DNA of 15,344 bases from JBJHDF01 sp050486405 (GCA_050486405.1 JBJHDF010000046.1:1-15344), one strand, 5' to 3'; positions 5,025 through 11,687 are shown, numbered from the stretch's first letter. Made by a program: numbers and translations. Notes: generated by a model not told the origin, from the sequence alone.

Positions 5025-7916
5025 ATGAAAAGAATGCTCATCAACGCGACGCAACCGGAAGAGTTGCGTGTCGCTCTGGTCGATGGCCAATGGCTCTACG
5101 ACCTGGATATCGAAAACCGCAATCGTCAACAGAAAAAAGCCAACATCTACAAAGGCCGTGTCACCCGGGTTGAACCCAGCCTGGAGGCGGCCTTTGTTGA
5201 TTACGGAGCCGAGCGCCACGGCTTTCTGCCCCTGAAGGAGATCTCCCGGGAGTACTTTACCCGGGGCGGCGACAACGACCGCGTACGCATCAAGGACGTC
5301 ATCAAGGAAGGCACAGAAGTCATTGTGCAGGTGGACAAGGAGGAGCGCGGCAACAAGGGCGCCGCCCTGACCACCTTTATCAGCCTCGCCGGCCGCTATC
5401 TGGTACTGATGCCCAACAACCCCCGGGCCGGCGGCATCTCCCGCCGCATCGAGGGCGAGGATCGCGCCGAACTGAAAGACGCCCTGAGCAGTATCACCGT
5501 GCCCTCGGGCATGGGTGTGATCATCCGTACCGCCGGCGTCGGCCGCAGCCCGGAAGAACTGCAGTGGGACCTGAACTATCTGCTGAAGCTCTGGGCCTCC
5601 GTCGACGACGCCGCCAAAAGTGCCCAGGCCCCCGCCTTCCTGTTCCAGGAGAGCAATGTCATCATCCGCGCCATCCGCGACTACCTGCGCGACGATGTGG
5701 GCGAGGTCGTGGTCGACAATAAGGAGGCTTATGACCTGGCCGCCGGGTTTGTGCAGCAGGTGATGCCCAACTACCGGCACAAGGTCAAGTTCTACGACAA
5801 CGATATTCCGCTTTTCAACCGCTACCAGATTGAAAGCCAGATCGAGACCGCCTTCCAGCGCGAAGTGAAACTGCCCTCCGGCGGCTCCATTGTCATCGAT
5901 ATCACGGAAGCACTGGTGTCCATCGACATCAACTCCTCCCGCGCTACCAAGGGCGGCGATATCGAAGAGACCGCCTTGCAAACCAACCTGGAAGCCGCTG
6001 ACGAAATCGCCCGGCAACTGCGTCTGCGCGACGTTGGCGGCCTGATCGTCATCGACTTCATCGACATGCAGCCGGCCCGCAACCAACGGGCGGTGGAAGA
6101 TCGCGTGCGCAACGCCCTGATGATGGACAGAGCCCGTGTGCAGATCGGGCGCATCTCCCGTTTCGGACTGCTGGAGATGTCGCGCCAGCGCCTGCGTCCC
6201 TCCCTGGGCGAAACCCACTCCAGAGTCTGCCCCCGCTGCAGCGGCCAGGGCACCATTCGCGGCACCCGCTCGCTGGCGCTGTCGGTGCTGCGACTGGTGG
6301 AAGAGGAGGCCCAGAAAGAGCGCAGCGCCGAGATTCGCGCCATTGCGCCTGTGTCCGTGGCCACCTATCTGCTCAACGAAAAACGTAAAACCATTTCCGG
6401 CATCGAGCAGCGCAACAACACCCGTGTGGTAATTGTGCCCAATGCCGACATGGTCACTCCTCACTTTGAAGTCCAGCGCCTGCGCGACGACGACGAGGGC
6501 ACACTGGAAACCAGCTACAAGATTGTTTCCAGCTACGAAGATCAATCAAACGACGACACCAACCAAAAACCCGTGGTGGCGCCGCAACCTTTGGTGCAAC
6601 CCCTGGCCCACTCCGAACCGGCGCCAGCACCGGTGGCCAAGAAGAAGGTCAGCCAACCGGGCCTGCTGGAGCGCCTTATCAACGCACTGAAAAGCCTGTT
6701 TGCGCCGCAGGAAAAAGCACCGGCCAAACAGGCCAAGGGACGCGGCGATCGTGGCCGCGGCAACCGTGGCCGCGCCCAGCAGACCCGCAACCGGCGCGGA
6801 CGCAATGACCGGCGCGACCGCAAGGACGATCAGGAGTTGCGCGACAACCTTCCCAGCCGCGATGCGCGCGCCGATACCGACGCCGACAAGTCCAGTCGTA
6901 AATCGCGTGACGACAAACGCGGCAGCCGCAAGACCCGGGACGGAGAAGACAAACCGCGCAGCGCCAAGCCGGAAGTTGCCGCCGAGGAAACCAGCCGCGA
7001 CGAGGGCGAGAAACGCGAGGGCGGCAGGCGTCGGCGCCGGCGCGGTGGTCGGCGTCAAAAAGGTGGTGAGGGTGACACCGAAGCCACAGTAGCCGCAACG
7101 GTAGATACGCAAACCAGCGACGACAGCCCCGCCCAGGACAGCGGTGCCGATCGCAGCGACAGCGACAGCCAGGAACAACGGCCCGAAAAACGCCCGGCCG
7201 GTCGCCGCGGTCGCAGTCATCGCCGCCGCCGCAGTGACGAAGCGACTGCGGTAGAAAGCACAACAGACAACGAGTCCACCGCGCCGCAATCTCGGCCGCT
7301 GGCGCAACCCGCCGCCCAGAGCGACTTGCCGTTTGCGGCGGCCGACACCCGGAACCAGGAAAGCAACCAAAGCGCGACCGTGCAAGAACCTTCAACAACG
7401 GAAGCAACCACACCTGCAGTGACCGAAGAACCAAAGCCTGCAGTGATGGTAAGTGCCGAGCCCTCGATAGTTGAAGAAAAAGAGCCTTCAGCAGTGGTGA
7501 ATGAAGAGCCTTCAGCAGTGGTGAATGAAGAGCCTTCAGCAGTGGTGAATGAAGAGCCTTCAGCGGTCACGAATGAAGAGCCTTCAGCAGTTCAGGAAGA
7601 AGAGCCTTCAGCGGTTGTGAATGAAGAGCCTTCAGCGGTCGCAAATGAAGAACCCTCAGCAGTTGAGGAAGAAGCACCAACCGAAGCTACACCGCGGCCT
7701 AAAACCCGTGTCGCCAACGACCCGCGCCTGGCCCCCAGGCCGGTGCAGCAGGTGCGCATTGTGACCGAAACCCGCAATCGCCCTTCGGCCCGCGCGTTGG
7801 ACACCAGCAAACCACCGCAGGTGAGCCATGAGCCCCGCCCCCTGAACCGGCCCGGCAACGATCCCAGGCTGGCCCGGCGCCGCTCGGCGGAGCCACAGGA
7901 GAGCAACGGCGACTGA
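5025..7916 (+). CDS. rne: Ribonuclease E, core of the RNA degradosome
   Basis: RNase E is the membrane-attached endoribonuclease that starts mRNA decay and processes rRNA and tRNA. The 963-residue protein begins MKRMLINATQPEELRVALVD, almost as in E. coli, which fixes the start. The catalytic half (to about 510) has the S1 domain (about 36-125), the DNase I-like domain with metal ligands Asp301 (SIDIN) and Asp344 (IVIDFIDM), and the zinc link Cys402-Pro-Arg-Cys405; numbering is two less than E. coli. The C-terminal half looks disordered: a membrane-anchor amphipathic helix at 545-560 (PGLLERLINALKSLFA), Arg-rich blocks (about 571-605 and 663-678, 724-737), nine 8-residue EPSAVVNE-like repeats (812-883), and two NDPRLA motifs (898-903, 945-950). 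It is monocistronic, with a hairpin 23 bases after the stop. Confidence 0.98.
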   Translation: MKRMLINATQPEELRVALVDGQWLYDLDIENRNRQQKKANIYKGRVTRVEPSLEAAFVDYGAERHGFLPLKEISREYFTRGGDNDRVRIKDVIKEGTEVIVQVDKEERGNKGAALTTFISLAGRYLVLMPNNPRAGGISRRIEGEDRAELKDALSSITVPSGMGVIIRTAGVGRSPEELQWDLNYLLKLWASVDDAAKSAQAPAFLFQESNVIIRAIRDYLRDDVGEVVVDNKEAYDLAAGFVQQVMPNYRHKVKFYDNDIPLFNRYQIESQIETAFQREVKLPSGGSIVIDITEALVSIDINSSRATKGGDIEETALQTNLEAADEIARQLRLRDVGGLIVIDFIDMQPARNQRAVEDRVRNALMMDRARVQIGRISRFGLLEMSRQRLRPSLGETHSRVCPRCSGQGTIRGTRSLALSVLRLVEEEAQKERSAEIRAIAPVSVATYLLNEKRKTISGIEQRNNTRVVIVPNADMVTPHFEVQRLRDDDEGTLETSYKIVSSYEDQSNDDTNQKPVVAPQPLVQPLAHSEPAPAPVAKKKVSQPGLLERLINALKSLFAPQEKAPAKQAKGRGDRGRGNRGRAQQTRNRRGRNDRRDRKDDQELRDNLPSRDARADTDADKSSRKSRDDKRGSRKTRDGEDKPRSAKPEVAAEETSRDEGEKREGGRRRRRRGGRRQKGGEGDTEATVAATVDTQTSDDSPAQDSGADRSDSDSQEQRPEKRPAGRRGRSHRRRRSDEATAVESTTDNESTAPQSRPLAQPAAQSDLPFAAADTRNQESNQSATVQEPSTTEATTPAVTEEPKPAVMVSAEPSIVEEKEPSAVVNEEPSAVVNEEPSAVVNEEPSAVTNEEPSAVQEEEPSAVVNEEPSAVANEEPSAVEEEAPTEATPRPKTRVANDPRLAPRPVQQVRIVTETRNRPSARALDTSKPPQVSHEPRPLNRPGNDPRLARRRSAEPQESNGD
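7458..7673 (+). repeat. Nine tandem 24-bp units inside rne
   Basis: Units begin at 7458, 7482, 7506, 7530, 7554, 7578, 7602, 7626 and 7650, each encoding 8 residues starting EPS, typically EPSAVVNE. The three units from 7482 to 7553 are identical in sequence, and later ones differ at a few bases; the first (EPSIVEEK) is degenerate. The 24-bp period keeps the frame. The identity of adjacent units suggests recent slippage or recombination, so copy number may vary between strains. Confidence 0.95.
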
Positions 7917-7939
7917 GCCGACGACAAAACGCAGCCGTG

Positions 7940-7963
7940 CGGCGGCGGAATTTTCCGCCGCCG
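7940..7963 (+). terminator. GC-rich hairpin after rne, possible terminator
   Basis: CGGCGGCGGAA and TTCCGCCGCCG are exact reverse complements separated by TT, giving a very stable stem of about 10 bp. No T-run follows on the plus strand, so intrinsic termination is uncertain; it may instead protect the 3' end of the rne mRNA. Confidence 0.45.
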
Positions 7964-7965
7964 GC

Positions 7966-7993
7966 TTGCTCAACTGTCAAAGGTATGTATAAT
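7966..7993 (+). promoter_or_regulatory. Promoter of tRNA-Ser
   Basis: A perfect -10 box TATAAT (7988-7993) is preceded after 16 bases by TTGCTC (7966-7971). The predicted start is near 8000, about five bases before the mature tRNA, which is normal for a tRNA gene. Confidence 0.6.
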
Positions 7994-8004
7994 CAGCACC
8001 TCTT

Positions 8005-8095
8005 GGAAGGGTGGCAGAGCGGTTGAATGCAGCGGTCTTGAAAACCGCCGTAGGTTAATAGCCTACCCAGGGTTCGAATCCCTGCCCTTCCGCCA
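8005..8095 (+). tRNA. tRNA-Ser, anticodon UGA
   Basis: A class II tRNA with an encoded CCA tail. The acceptor stem GGAAGGG/CCCTTCC (8005-8011 with 8085-8091) is perfect, the discriminator is G8092, and CCA is 8093-8095. The anticodon stem GCGGT/ACCGC (8032-8036 with 8044-8048) holds the loop CTTGAAA, with anticodon TGA at 8039-8041 reading UCA-type serine codons. The long variable arm GTAGG/CCTAC with a 7-base loop is typical of serine tRNAs. The T arm is CAGGG-TTCGAAT-CCCTG (8068-8084). It has its own promoter. Confidence 0.97.
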
Positions 8096-8138
8096 TCCCT
8101 CATCCCGCGCTGTTCGATCTCACTCCTGTTTCGATGTG

Positions 8139-8147
8139 TGTTAGTAT
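8139..8147 (+). promoter_or_regulatory. Possible extended -10 promoter of the tus operon
   Basis: TGT-TAGTAT (8139-8147) is an extended -10 element 40 bases before the tusD start, without a good -35 box. Read-through from the tRNA promoter is an alternative way of transcribing tusDCBE. Confidence 0.35.
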
Positions 8148-8186
8148 TTCCCGAACCGGATTGCCAGCCACGCCTCGGGAGTTCCC

Positions 8187-8585
8187 GTGCAGCAGACCAT
8201 GATATTTTCCCTCGTTATCCGTTCAGCACCCACCCGCCAGTCCGCCGACAGCGCCTATCGTTTTGCCAGCGCCGCGCTCGACGCCGGTCACGAACTCTAC
8301 CGCCTGTTTTTTTACGGCGACGGTGTGCACAACGCCAACTCGCTGGCTGTTCCCCCTCAGGACGAACAGGATAATCTGGAGCGCTGGCAACAGCTGGGCG
8401 AGCAGCACGGTATCGATATGGTGGTATGCGTGGCCTCAGCTCTGGGGCGCGGCTTGCTGGACGAACAGGAAGCCCGCCGCTACAGCAAGCCGGGTCACAA
8501 TCTGGCCCCGGGCTTTGTCATCGGTGGCCTCGGCCAACTGCTGGACGCCGCCGTACACTCAGACCGCGTGATCACTTTCGGCTAG
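8187..8585 (+). CDS. tusD: Sulfurtransferase TusD (DsrE family)
   Basis: TusD is the sulfur-carrying subunit of the TusBCD complex, which passes persulfide sulfur from TusA to TusE for 2-thiolation of uridine 34 in the Glu, Gln and Lys tRNAs. The 132-residue sequence shows FFYGDGVHNAN and the active-site segment with Cys81 (VVCVASALGRG), matching E. coli Cys78, and ends GLGQLLDAAVHSDRVITFG. The start chosen is GTG, because GGGAG (8177-8181) lies 5 bases before it. An ATG four codons later (8199) fits the family N-terminus slightly better but would be 17 bases from that ribosome site. It is the first gene of tusD-tusC-tusB-tusE. Confidence 0.94.
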   Translation: MQQTMIFSLVIRSAPTRQSADSAYRFASAALDAGHELYRLFFYGDGVHNANSLAVPPQDEQDNLERWQQLGEQHGIDMVVCVASALGRGLLDEQEARRYSKPGHNLAPGFVIGGLGQLLDAAVHSDRVITFG

Positions 8586-8595
8586 GGGTGCTGAG

Positions 8596-8958
8596 ATGAC
8601 AAAAAAACTGCTCTTCATCAGCCGCCAGGCTCCCTATGGCAACACGCGCGCCCGGGAAGCGCTGGATGCGACCCTGGCCGCCTCGGTGTACGACCAGCAA
8701 CTGAGTTTGCTGTTTATGGACGATGGCGTACTGCAACTGGTGGTGGGGCAAGACAGCGCAGGCATAGACCAGAAAAATCTCTCCAAACAGTTGTCAGCCC
8801 TGCCCCTGTACGACATCAGCCCGTTGTACGTGCACCGGCAATCCCTGGCGCAACGCGGACTGGCGCCGCAGGATCTGTTCGCCGATGATATCGAATTGCT
8901 GGACAGCGAGCAGGTGCAGGCACTGATCGCCCAGCAGGATCATATCCTGAGCTTCTGA
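8596..8958 (+). CDS. tusC: TusBCD complex subunit TusC
   Basis: A 120-residue DsrE/DsrF-like protein, the structural partner of TusD in the 2-thiouridine sulfur relay. It aligns with E. coli TusC: the N-terminal LLFISRQAPYGNTRAREALD (E. coli has a similar STAPHGTAAGREGLD), LSLLFMDDGVLQLV, LPLYDI, then a ..QRGL segment and the C-terminal DHILSF. A Shine-Dalgarno sequence AGGGG is 7 bases before the ATG. It starts 10 bases after tusD and is followed after 4 bases by tusB. Confidence 0.94.
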   Translation: MTKKLLFISRQAPYGNTRAREALDATLAASVYDQQLSLLFMDDGVLQLVVGQDSAGIDQKNLSKQLSALPLYDISPLYVHRQSLAQRGLAPQDLFADDIELLDSEQVQALIAQQDHILSF

Positions 8959-8962
8959 CCCC

Positions 8963-9271
8963 ATGAGCACCCTGCACACCGTCAACCGCTCCCCTTTCAG
9001 TCACAGCGCCCTGGCATCCTGCCTGGCGCTGTGCGCACCCGGCGACACCCTGCTGTTGCTGGAGGACGGTGTCTACGCCGCCCTGGCGGGCGCGACCCCG
9101 GCGCAGCAGTTGGCCAACGTGGCGGCGCGCGGCGTGGAGGTGCTCGCCATGACTGGCGATCTGGCCGCCCGCGGCCTGGAGACGCGTCTGGCGCCGGGCA
9201 TCCGCTGTATCGATTACCCGGAATTTGTGGCCCAGAGTTGCCGTCACCAGCGGATTCAGAGCTGGTACTGA
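8963..9271 (+). CDS. tusB: TusBCD complex subunit TusB (DsrH family)
   Basis: A 102-residue DsrH-like protein, the third subunit of the TusBCD heterohexamer. Recognisable parts are the N-terminal STLHTVNRSPFSH, GDTLLLLEDGVYAAL, DLAARGLETRL and the terminal aromatic WY, as in E. coli TusB, which ends in W. The ATG comes 4 bases after the tusC stop with no separate ribosome site, so translation is probably coupled. The tusE start is one base beyond its stop. Confidence 0.92.
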   Translation: MSTLHTVNRSPFSHSALASCLALCAPGDTLLLLEDGVYAALAGATPAQQLANVAARGVEVLAMTGDLAARGLETRLAPGIRCIDYPEFVAQSCRHQRIQSWY

Positions 9272-9272
9272 C

Positions 9273-9605
9273 ATGGCTCTGATCTGCGACGGCAAAACCG
9301 TGGAAACCGACGCCGAAGGCCACCTGCGGCGGCTCTCGGACTGGAGCGAAGCCCTGGCTGTGCAACTGGCCCAGGCCGAGGGCATCAGTCTGACGGCGGC
9401 TCACTGGGAGCTGATTCATCTGGTGCGCAACTACTACCGGGAGTACGAACTGTCACCGGCCATGCGGCCTCTGGTGAAATACACGGCCCTGCACCTGGGG
9501 TCGGAAGTAGGCAACAGTATCCACCTGTTGCGGTTATTCCCCCCCAGTCCGGCCCGGATTATCAGCAAGATCGCCGGCCTGCCGCGCCCGGACAACTGCC
9601 TGTAG
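9273..9605 (+). CDS. tusE: Sulfur carrier TusE (DsrC/TusE family)
   Basis: TusE accepts sulfur from TusBCD and hands it to MnmA, which thiolates tRNA uridine 34. The 110-residue protein has the DsrC fold signature, including DWSEALAVQLAQAEGI, AAHWELIHLVRNYYREYELS, then P.MRPLVK and the invariant penultimate Cys109 in the ending GLPRPDNCL. It lacks the second conserved cysteine expected about ten residues earlier in true DsrC of sulfur oxidisers, so it is a TusE-type carrier. The start at 9273 is chosen one base after the tusB stop; a longer reading from 9225 would overlap tusB and add 16 unrelated residues. It converges on the next gene, 25 bases away. Confidence 0.94.
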   Translation: MALICDGKTVETDAEGHLRRLSDWSEALAVQLAQAEGISLTAAHWELIHLVRNYYREYELSPAMRPLVKYTALHLGSEVGNSIHLLRLFPPSPARIISKIAGLPRPDNCL

Positions 9606-9630
9606 CCCTTAACCTTCAACCCTGAAGCAG

Positions 9631-10644
9631 CTATGCCAGCGGCGCTATGCGGCGGCCCATCGCCTGGCGGTAGGGAAAAACACCAAAGATGCCGCCGGTG
9701 TGCACAAACACCAGATCGCCGGAGGACGGCAGCGTGCCCCGGCGAATCTCCTCCAGCATGCCGTAAAACGCCTTGCCCGTGTACACCGGGTCCAGCACTA
9801 TGCCCTCCAGGCTTGCCAGCCGGGCGATACAGTCCAGCACCTCCGCACCGGCCTGGCCGTAGCCGTCACCGATGTACTGATCGTTGATGCTCATGGACAA
9901 GGGCGTAGACGCTATGCCATAGCGCTGCCGCCAGTCCGCCAGATCCTGCTCCACCTTGCGCTGAAATTCGGCGGCGCTGTCACAGACCGCCATGCCCAGC
10001 ACGCGGGTGCCGGGGCTGTACAGGGCGTGCCCCGCCGCCAGGCCGGCCAGGGTACCGCCGGAACCCACGGCGCAGATCAGGTGGGACGGCGCAATGCCCT
10101 GCGCCCGGTAGGCCTGTTGCAGTTCGAGGCTGGCCGCAACGTACCCCCAGACGCCCACGGCATCGCTGCCGCCGGTGGGGATCAGGTACGGCTTGTGACC
10201 TTGGGCGAGCAGTTGATCCCGGGTGCGGGCCAGTAGCCCCGGCAGATCGCGCCGGTAGGCGGGCTCGGCGTAGATCCGCAATTCAGCGCCGGCGAGTTGG
10301 GACAGCAGCAGATTGGCGTCCACTGGCTCCAGGGGGCCGTTTTGGCGCAACACCAACACCGCTTTCATGCCCAGTTGGGCCGCCACCAACGCCGTGGCCC
10401 GGCAGTGGTTGGACTGCAGGGCGCCGCAGGTGATCAGGGTGTCGCAGCCCTCGGCGCTGGCCTGGGCCACCAGAAATTCCAGCTTGCGCACCTTGTTGCC
10501 AGACAGTACCGACCCGGTGAGATCATCGCGCTTGATCCAGATGCGGGGGCCGCGCAACTGTTCGGACAGGCGGTCCAGAGGGTGCAGAGGTGTGGGGGTT
10601 ATCGCCAGGCAGAGGCGCTGGGGGAAGTTCAAGCGCAAGGCCAT
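9631..10644 (-). CDS. PLP-dependent D-cysteine desulfhydrase (ACC deaminase family)
   Basis: This fold-type II PLP enzyme probably cleaves D-cysteine to pyruvate, sulfide and ammonia. The 337-residue sequence has the PLP lysine Lys51 in SGNKVRKLEF, Ser78-Asn79-His80, and the glycine loop GSGGTLAGL. Two positions separate the sub-families: true ACC deaminases have Glu in DPVYE and Leu in the later HLGG motif, whereas here they are Thr289 (DPVYTGKA) and Thr316 (HTGG), as in D-cysteine desulfhydrases. It follows yajC on the same strand with a hairpin in the 60-base gap; GGGG lies 7 bases before its ATG. The physical proximity to the tus sulfur genes is on the opposite strand and need not be functional. 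The substrate is inferred. Confidence 0.88.
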   Translation of the reverse strand: MALRLNFPQRLCLAITPTPLHPLDRLSEQLRGPRIWIKRDDLTGSVLSGNKVRKLEFLVAQASAEGCDTLITCGALQSNHCRATALVAAQLGMKAVLVLRQNGPLEPVDANLLLSQLAGAELRIYAEPAYRRDLPGLLARTRDQLLAQGHKPYLIPTGGSDAVGVWGYVAASLELQQAYRAQGIAPSHLICAVGSGGTLAGLAAGHALYSPGTRVLGMAVCDSAAEFQRKVEQDLADWRQRYGIASTPLSMSINDQYIGDGYGQAGAEVLDCIARLASLEGIVLDPVYTGKAFYGMLEEIRRGTLPSSGDLVFVHTGGIFGVFPYRQAMGRRIAPLA

Positions 10645-10666
10645 GATTCACCCCGCAAGAAAGGCA

Positions 10667-10689
10667 GTGCCCACGCGAGCGGTGGGCAC
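10667..10689 (-). terminator. Hairpin between yajC and the desulfhydrase gene
   Basis: GTGCCCAC and GTGGGCAC form a perfect 8-bp stem with a 7-base loop. On the minus strand it is followed by TGCCTTTCTT, a weak pyrimidine tract rather than a clean U-run. It probably ends or reduces transcription from yajC into the desulfhydrase gene. Confidence 0.55.
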
Positions 10690-10704
10690 CGGCCGAAGGC
10701 GCAA

Positions 10705-11034
10705 TCAGATGGACTTGATGGTGCCCTTGGGCAGCACGGCATGCACCGCCACCTTCTGGAATTTGAGCTCCACATTGTTGCCCACGTCCAGCACCAGATA
10801 GTCCTCATCCACCTTGGTAATCTTGCCGATGATACCACTGGTCATCACCACCTCATCGCCCTTGTTCAGGGCCGACACCAGGCTGCGATGTTCCTTGGCG
10901 CGCTTCTGTTGGGGACGGATGATCATGAAGTACATCAGCACGAACATGCCGACGATCATCAACAGGGGAATTGCCGACCCCCCCTGGGGCGCCTGCTCGG
11001 CCTGAGCCATGGCGGCGGGAATAAGAAATTCCAT
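10705..11034 (-). CDS. yajC: Sec translocon accessory protein YajC
   Basis: YajC is a small inner-membrane protein that associates with SecDF and the Sec translocon. The 109-residue protein has a short periplasmic N-terminus, one transmembrane helix (about residues 20-39, ending in MYFMIIRPQQKRAKEH, the family signature) and a soluble SH3-like domain with KGDEVVMTSGIIGKITKV and the C-terminal VLPKGTIKSI. It aligns with E. coli YajC end to end. A Shine-Dalgarno sequence AGAGG is 8 bases before the ATG. The context is unusual: yajC normally sits between tgt and secD-secF, but here its neighbours are a PLP enzyme and an AraC-type regulator. A second copy may exist elsewhere in the genome. Confidence 0.95.
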   Translation of the reverse strand: MEFLIPAAMAQAEQAPQGGSAIPLLMIVGMFVLMYFMIIRPQQKRAKEHRSLVSALNKGDEVVMTSGIIGKITKVDEDYLVLDVGNNVELKFQKVAVHAVLPKGTIKSI

Positions 11035-11057
11035 GAAATCAACCTCTTAGGGATGCC

Positions 11058-11088
11058 AAAAAAGTGCTAACTCTACCCTGTTTAGCAC
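11058..11088 (-). terminator. Rho-independent terminator upstream of yajC
   Basis: On the minus strand GTGCTAA (11082-11088) pairs with TTAGCAC (11064-11070) around an 11-base loop and is followed directly by six T (11058-11063). This has the form of an intrinsic terminator for the AraC-type gene, 112 bases after its stop. The stem overlaps the candidate yajC -10 box. Confidence 0.65.
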
Positions 11089-11098
11089 AGTCTGGCAA
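11070..11098 (-). promoter_or_regulatory. Candidate yajC promoter embedded in the terminator
   Basis: TTGCCA (11093-11098) and TAGAGT (11070-11075) are 17 bases apart on the minus strand. The predicted start is near 11063, giving a leader of about 29 nt with AGAGG before yajC. Its -10 box lies in the loop and stem of the terminator hairpin. Confidence 0.4.
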
Positions 11099-11129
11099 TC
11101 GGCCGGCGCCGAAAACGGTGGCTCGCAAA

Positions 11130-11149
11130 GCCGGCAACGAGGTGCCGGC
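11130..11149. repeat. GCCGGCA/TGCCGGC inverted repeat
   Basis: A perfect 7-bp inverted repeat with a 6-base spacer lies between the AraC-type gene and yajC. It is not followed by a T-run on either strand. It may add structure at the 3' end of the regulator mRNA; no function can be assigned. Confidence 0.35.
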
Positions 11150-11199
11150 AACAGCGAAATCGGGACAGTCAGAGTGCGTCGGCGTCAGGTACAGCGGTG

Positions 11200-11646
11200 T
11201 CAAGCATAGTCGCGAAACAACTTGCGAAACACACTGGGCGACAACCCGGTCCAGCGTTTGAAGGCGTTGGTAAAACTGGTTCGGTCGGAAAAGTCCAGGG
11301 CTTTGGAAACCTCGTCAACACTCATATGCTCATCGATCAAAAACTTGATGGCAAAGTGAAAACGGACACTGTCTCGCAACTGGGCAAAATTTTCGTCCTG
11401 CTGCTGTAAACGCCGTTGCAAGGTACGTTTGGAGAGGTTTAGATCGCCGGCAATGCTGTCAATGGCGAGGGACGAATGTCCCACCCGGTTCTGCAAAACC
11501 GCTACAACACGAGCGGCAATGCCATCCGGCATTGGCAACCCGGCCATCTCCAAATAGGTTTCATAGGAAATACTACCTGGTTTGACGCCTTCGCTATCCG
11601 AAGACACGCCCGAACAAGTGGTGTACACGCGCTGAAGTTGAATCAT
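11200..11646 (-). CDS. Short AraC/XylS-type transcription regulator
   Basis: A 148-residue protein consisting almost wholly of the double helix-turn-helix domain of the AraC family (about residues 45-145): LAIDSIAGDLNLSKRTLQRR is the first helix-turn-helix, and the C-terminal signature runs VSKALDFSDRTSFTNAFKRW followed by TGLSPSVFRK. Usual family members of this kind carry an N-terminal ligand domain and have about 250-350 residues; here only some 45 residues precede the DNA-binding part. A strong Shine-Dalgarno sequence AGGAGAGG is placed about 6 bases before the ATG, so this looks like a true start rather than a decayed remnant. Targets are unknown; it may control itself, bcp upstream or yajC downstream. 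The gene has lower GC than its surroundings. Confidence 0.85.
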   Translation of the reverse strand: MIQLQRVYTTCSGVSSDSEGVKPGSISYETYLEMAGLPMPDGIAARVVAVLQNRVGHSSLAIDSIAGDLNLSKRTLQRRLQQQDENFAQLRDSVRFHFAIKFLIDEHMSVDEVSKALDFSDRTSFTNAFKRWTGLSPSVFRKLFRDYA

Positions 11647-11687
11647 ACAGGCCTCTCCTTCTGCCGAAATCCTGGCATGGGACTCAT

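Noticed and set aside
4604..5044. 146-codon minus-strand frame across the rne leader
   Set aside because: Runs through the rne start codon and leader hairpins, without ribosome site or recognisable domain.
5007..6545. Long open frame of 512 codons on the minus strand opposite rne
   Set aside because: It lies antisense to the conserved catalytic half of RNase E, has the His/Gly/Ala-rich look of a GC-rich shadow frame, and matches no family.
7458..7673. Regular 24-bp repeats considered as a CRISPR-like or satellite array
   Set aside because: There are no spacers; the repeats are directly tandem, in frame, and encode an octapeptide inside rne.
8005..8095. tRNA-Ser as an integration site for a genomic island
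   Set aside because: No integrase gene is present and no second copy of the tRNA 3' end was noticed; the genes downstream are the housekeeping tus set.
9614..9627. CTTCA/TGAAG hairpin between tusE and the desulfhydrase gene as a two-way terminator
   Set aside because: Only a 5-bp stem with no T-run on either side; too weak to call.
9631..10644. ACC deaminase (AcdS) assignment
   Set aside because: The two substrate-defining positions are Thr289 and Thr316 instead of Glu and Leu, so D-cysteine desulfhydrase is favoured.
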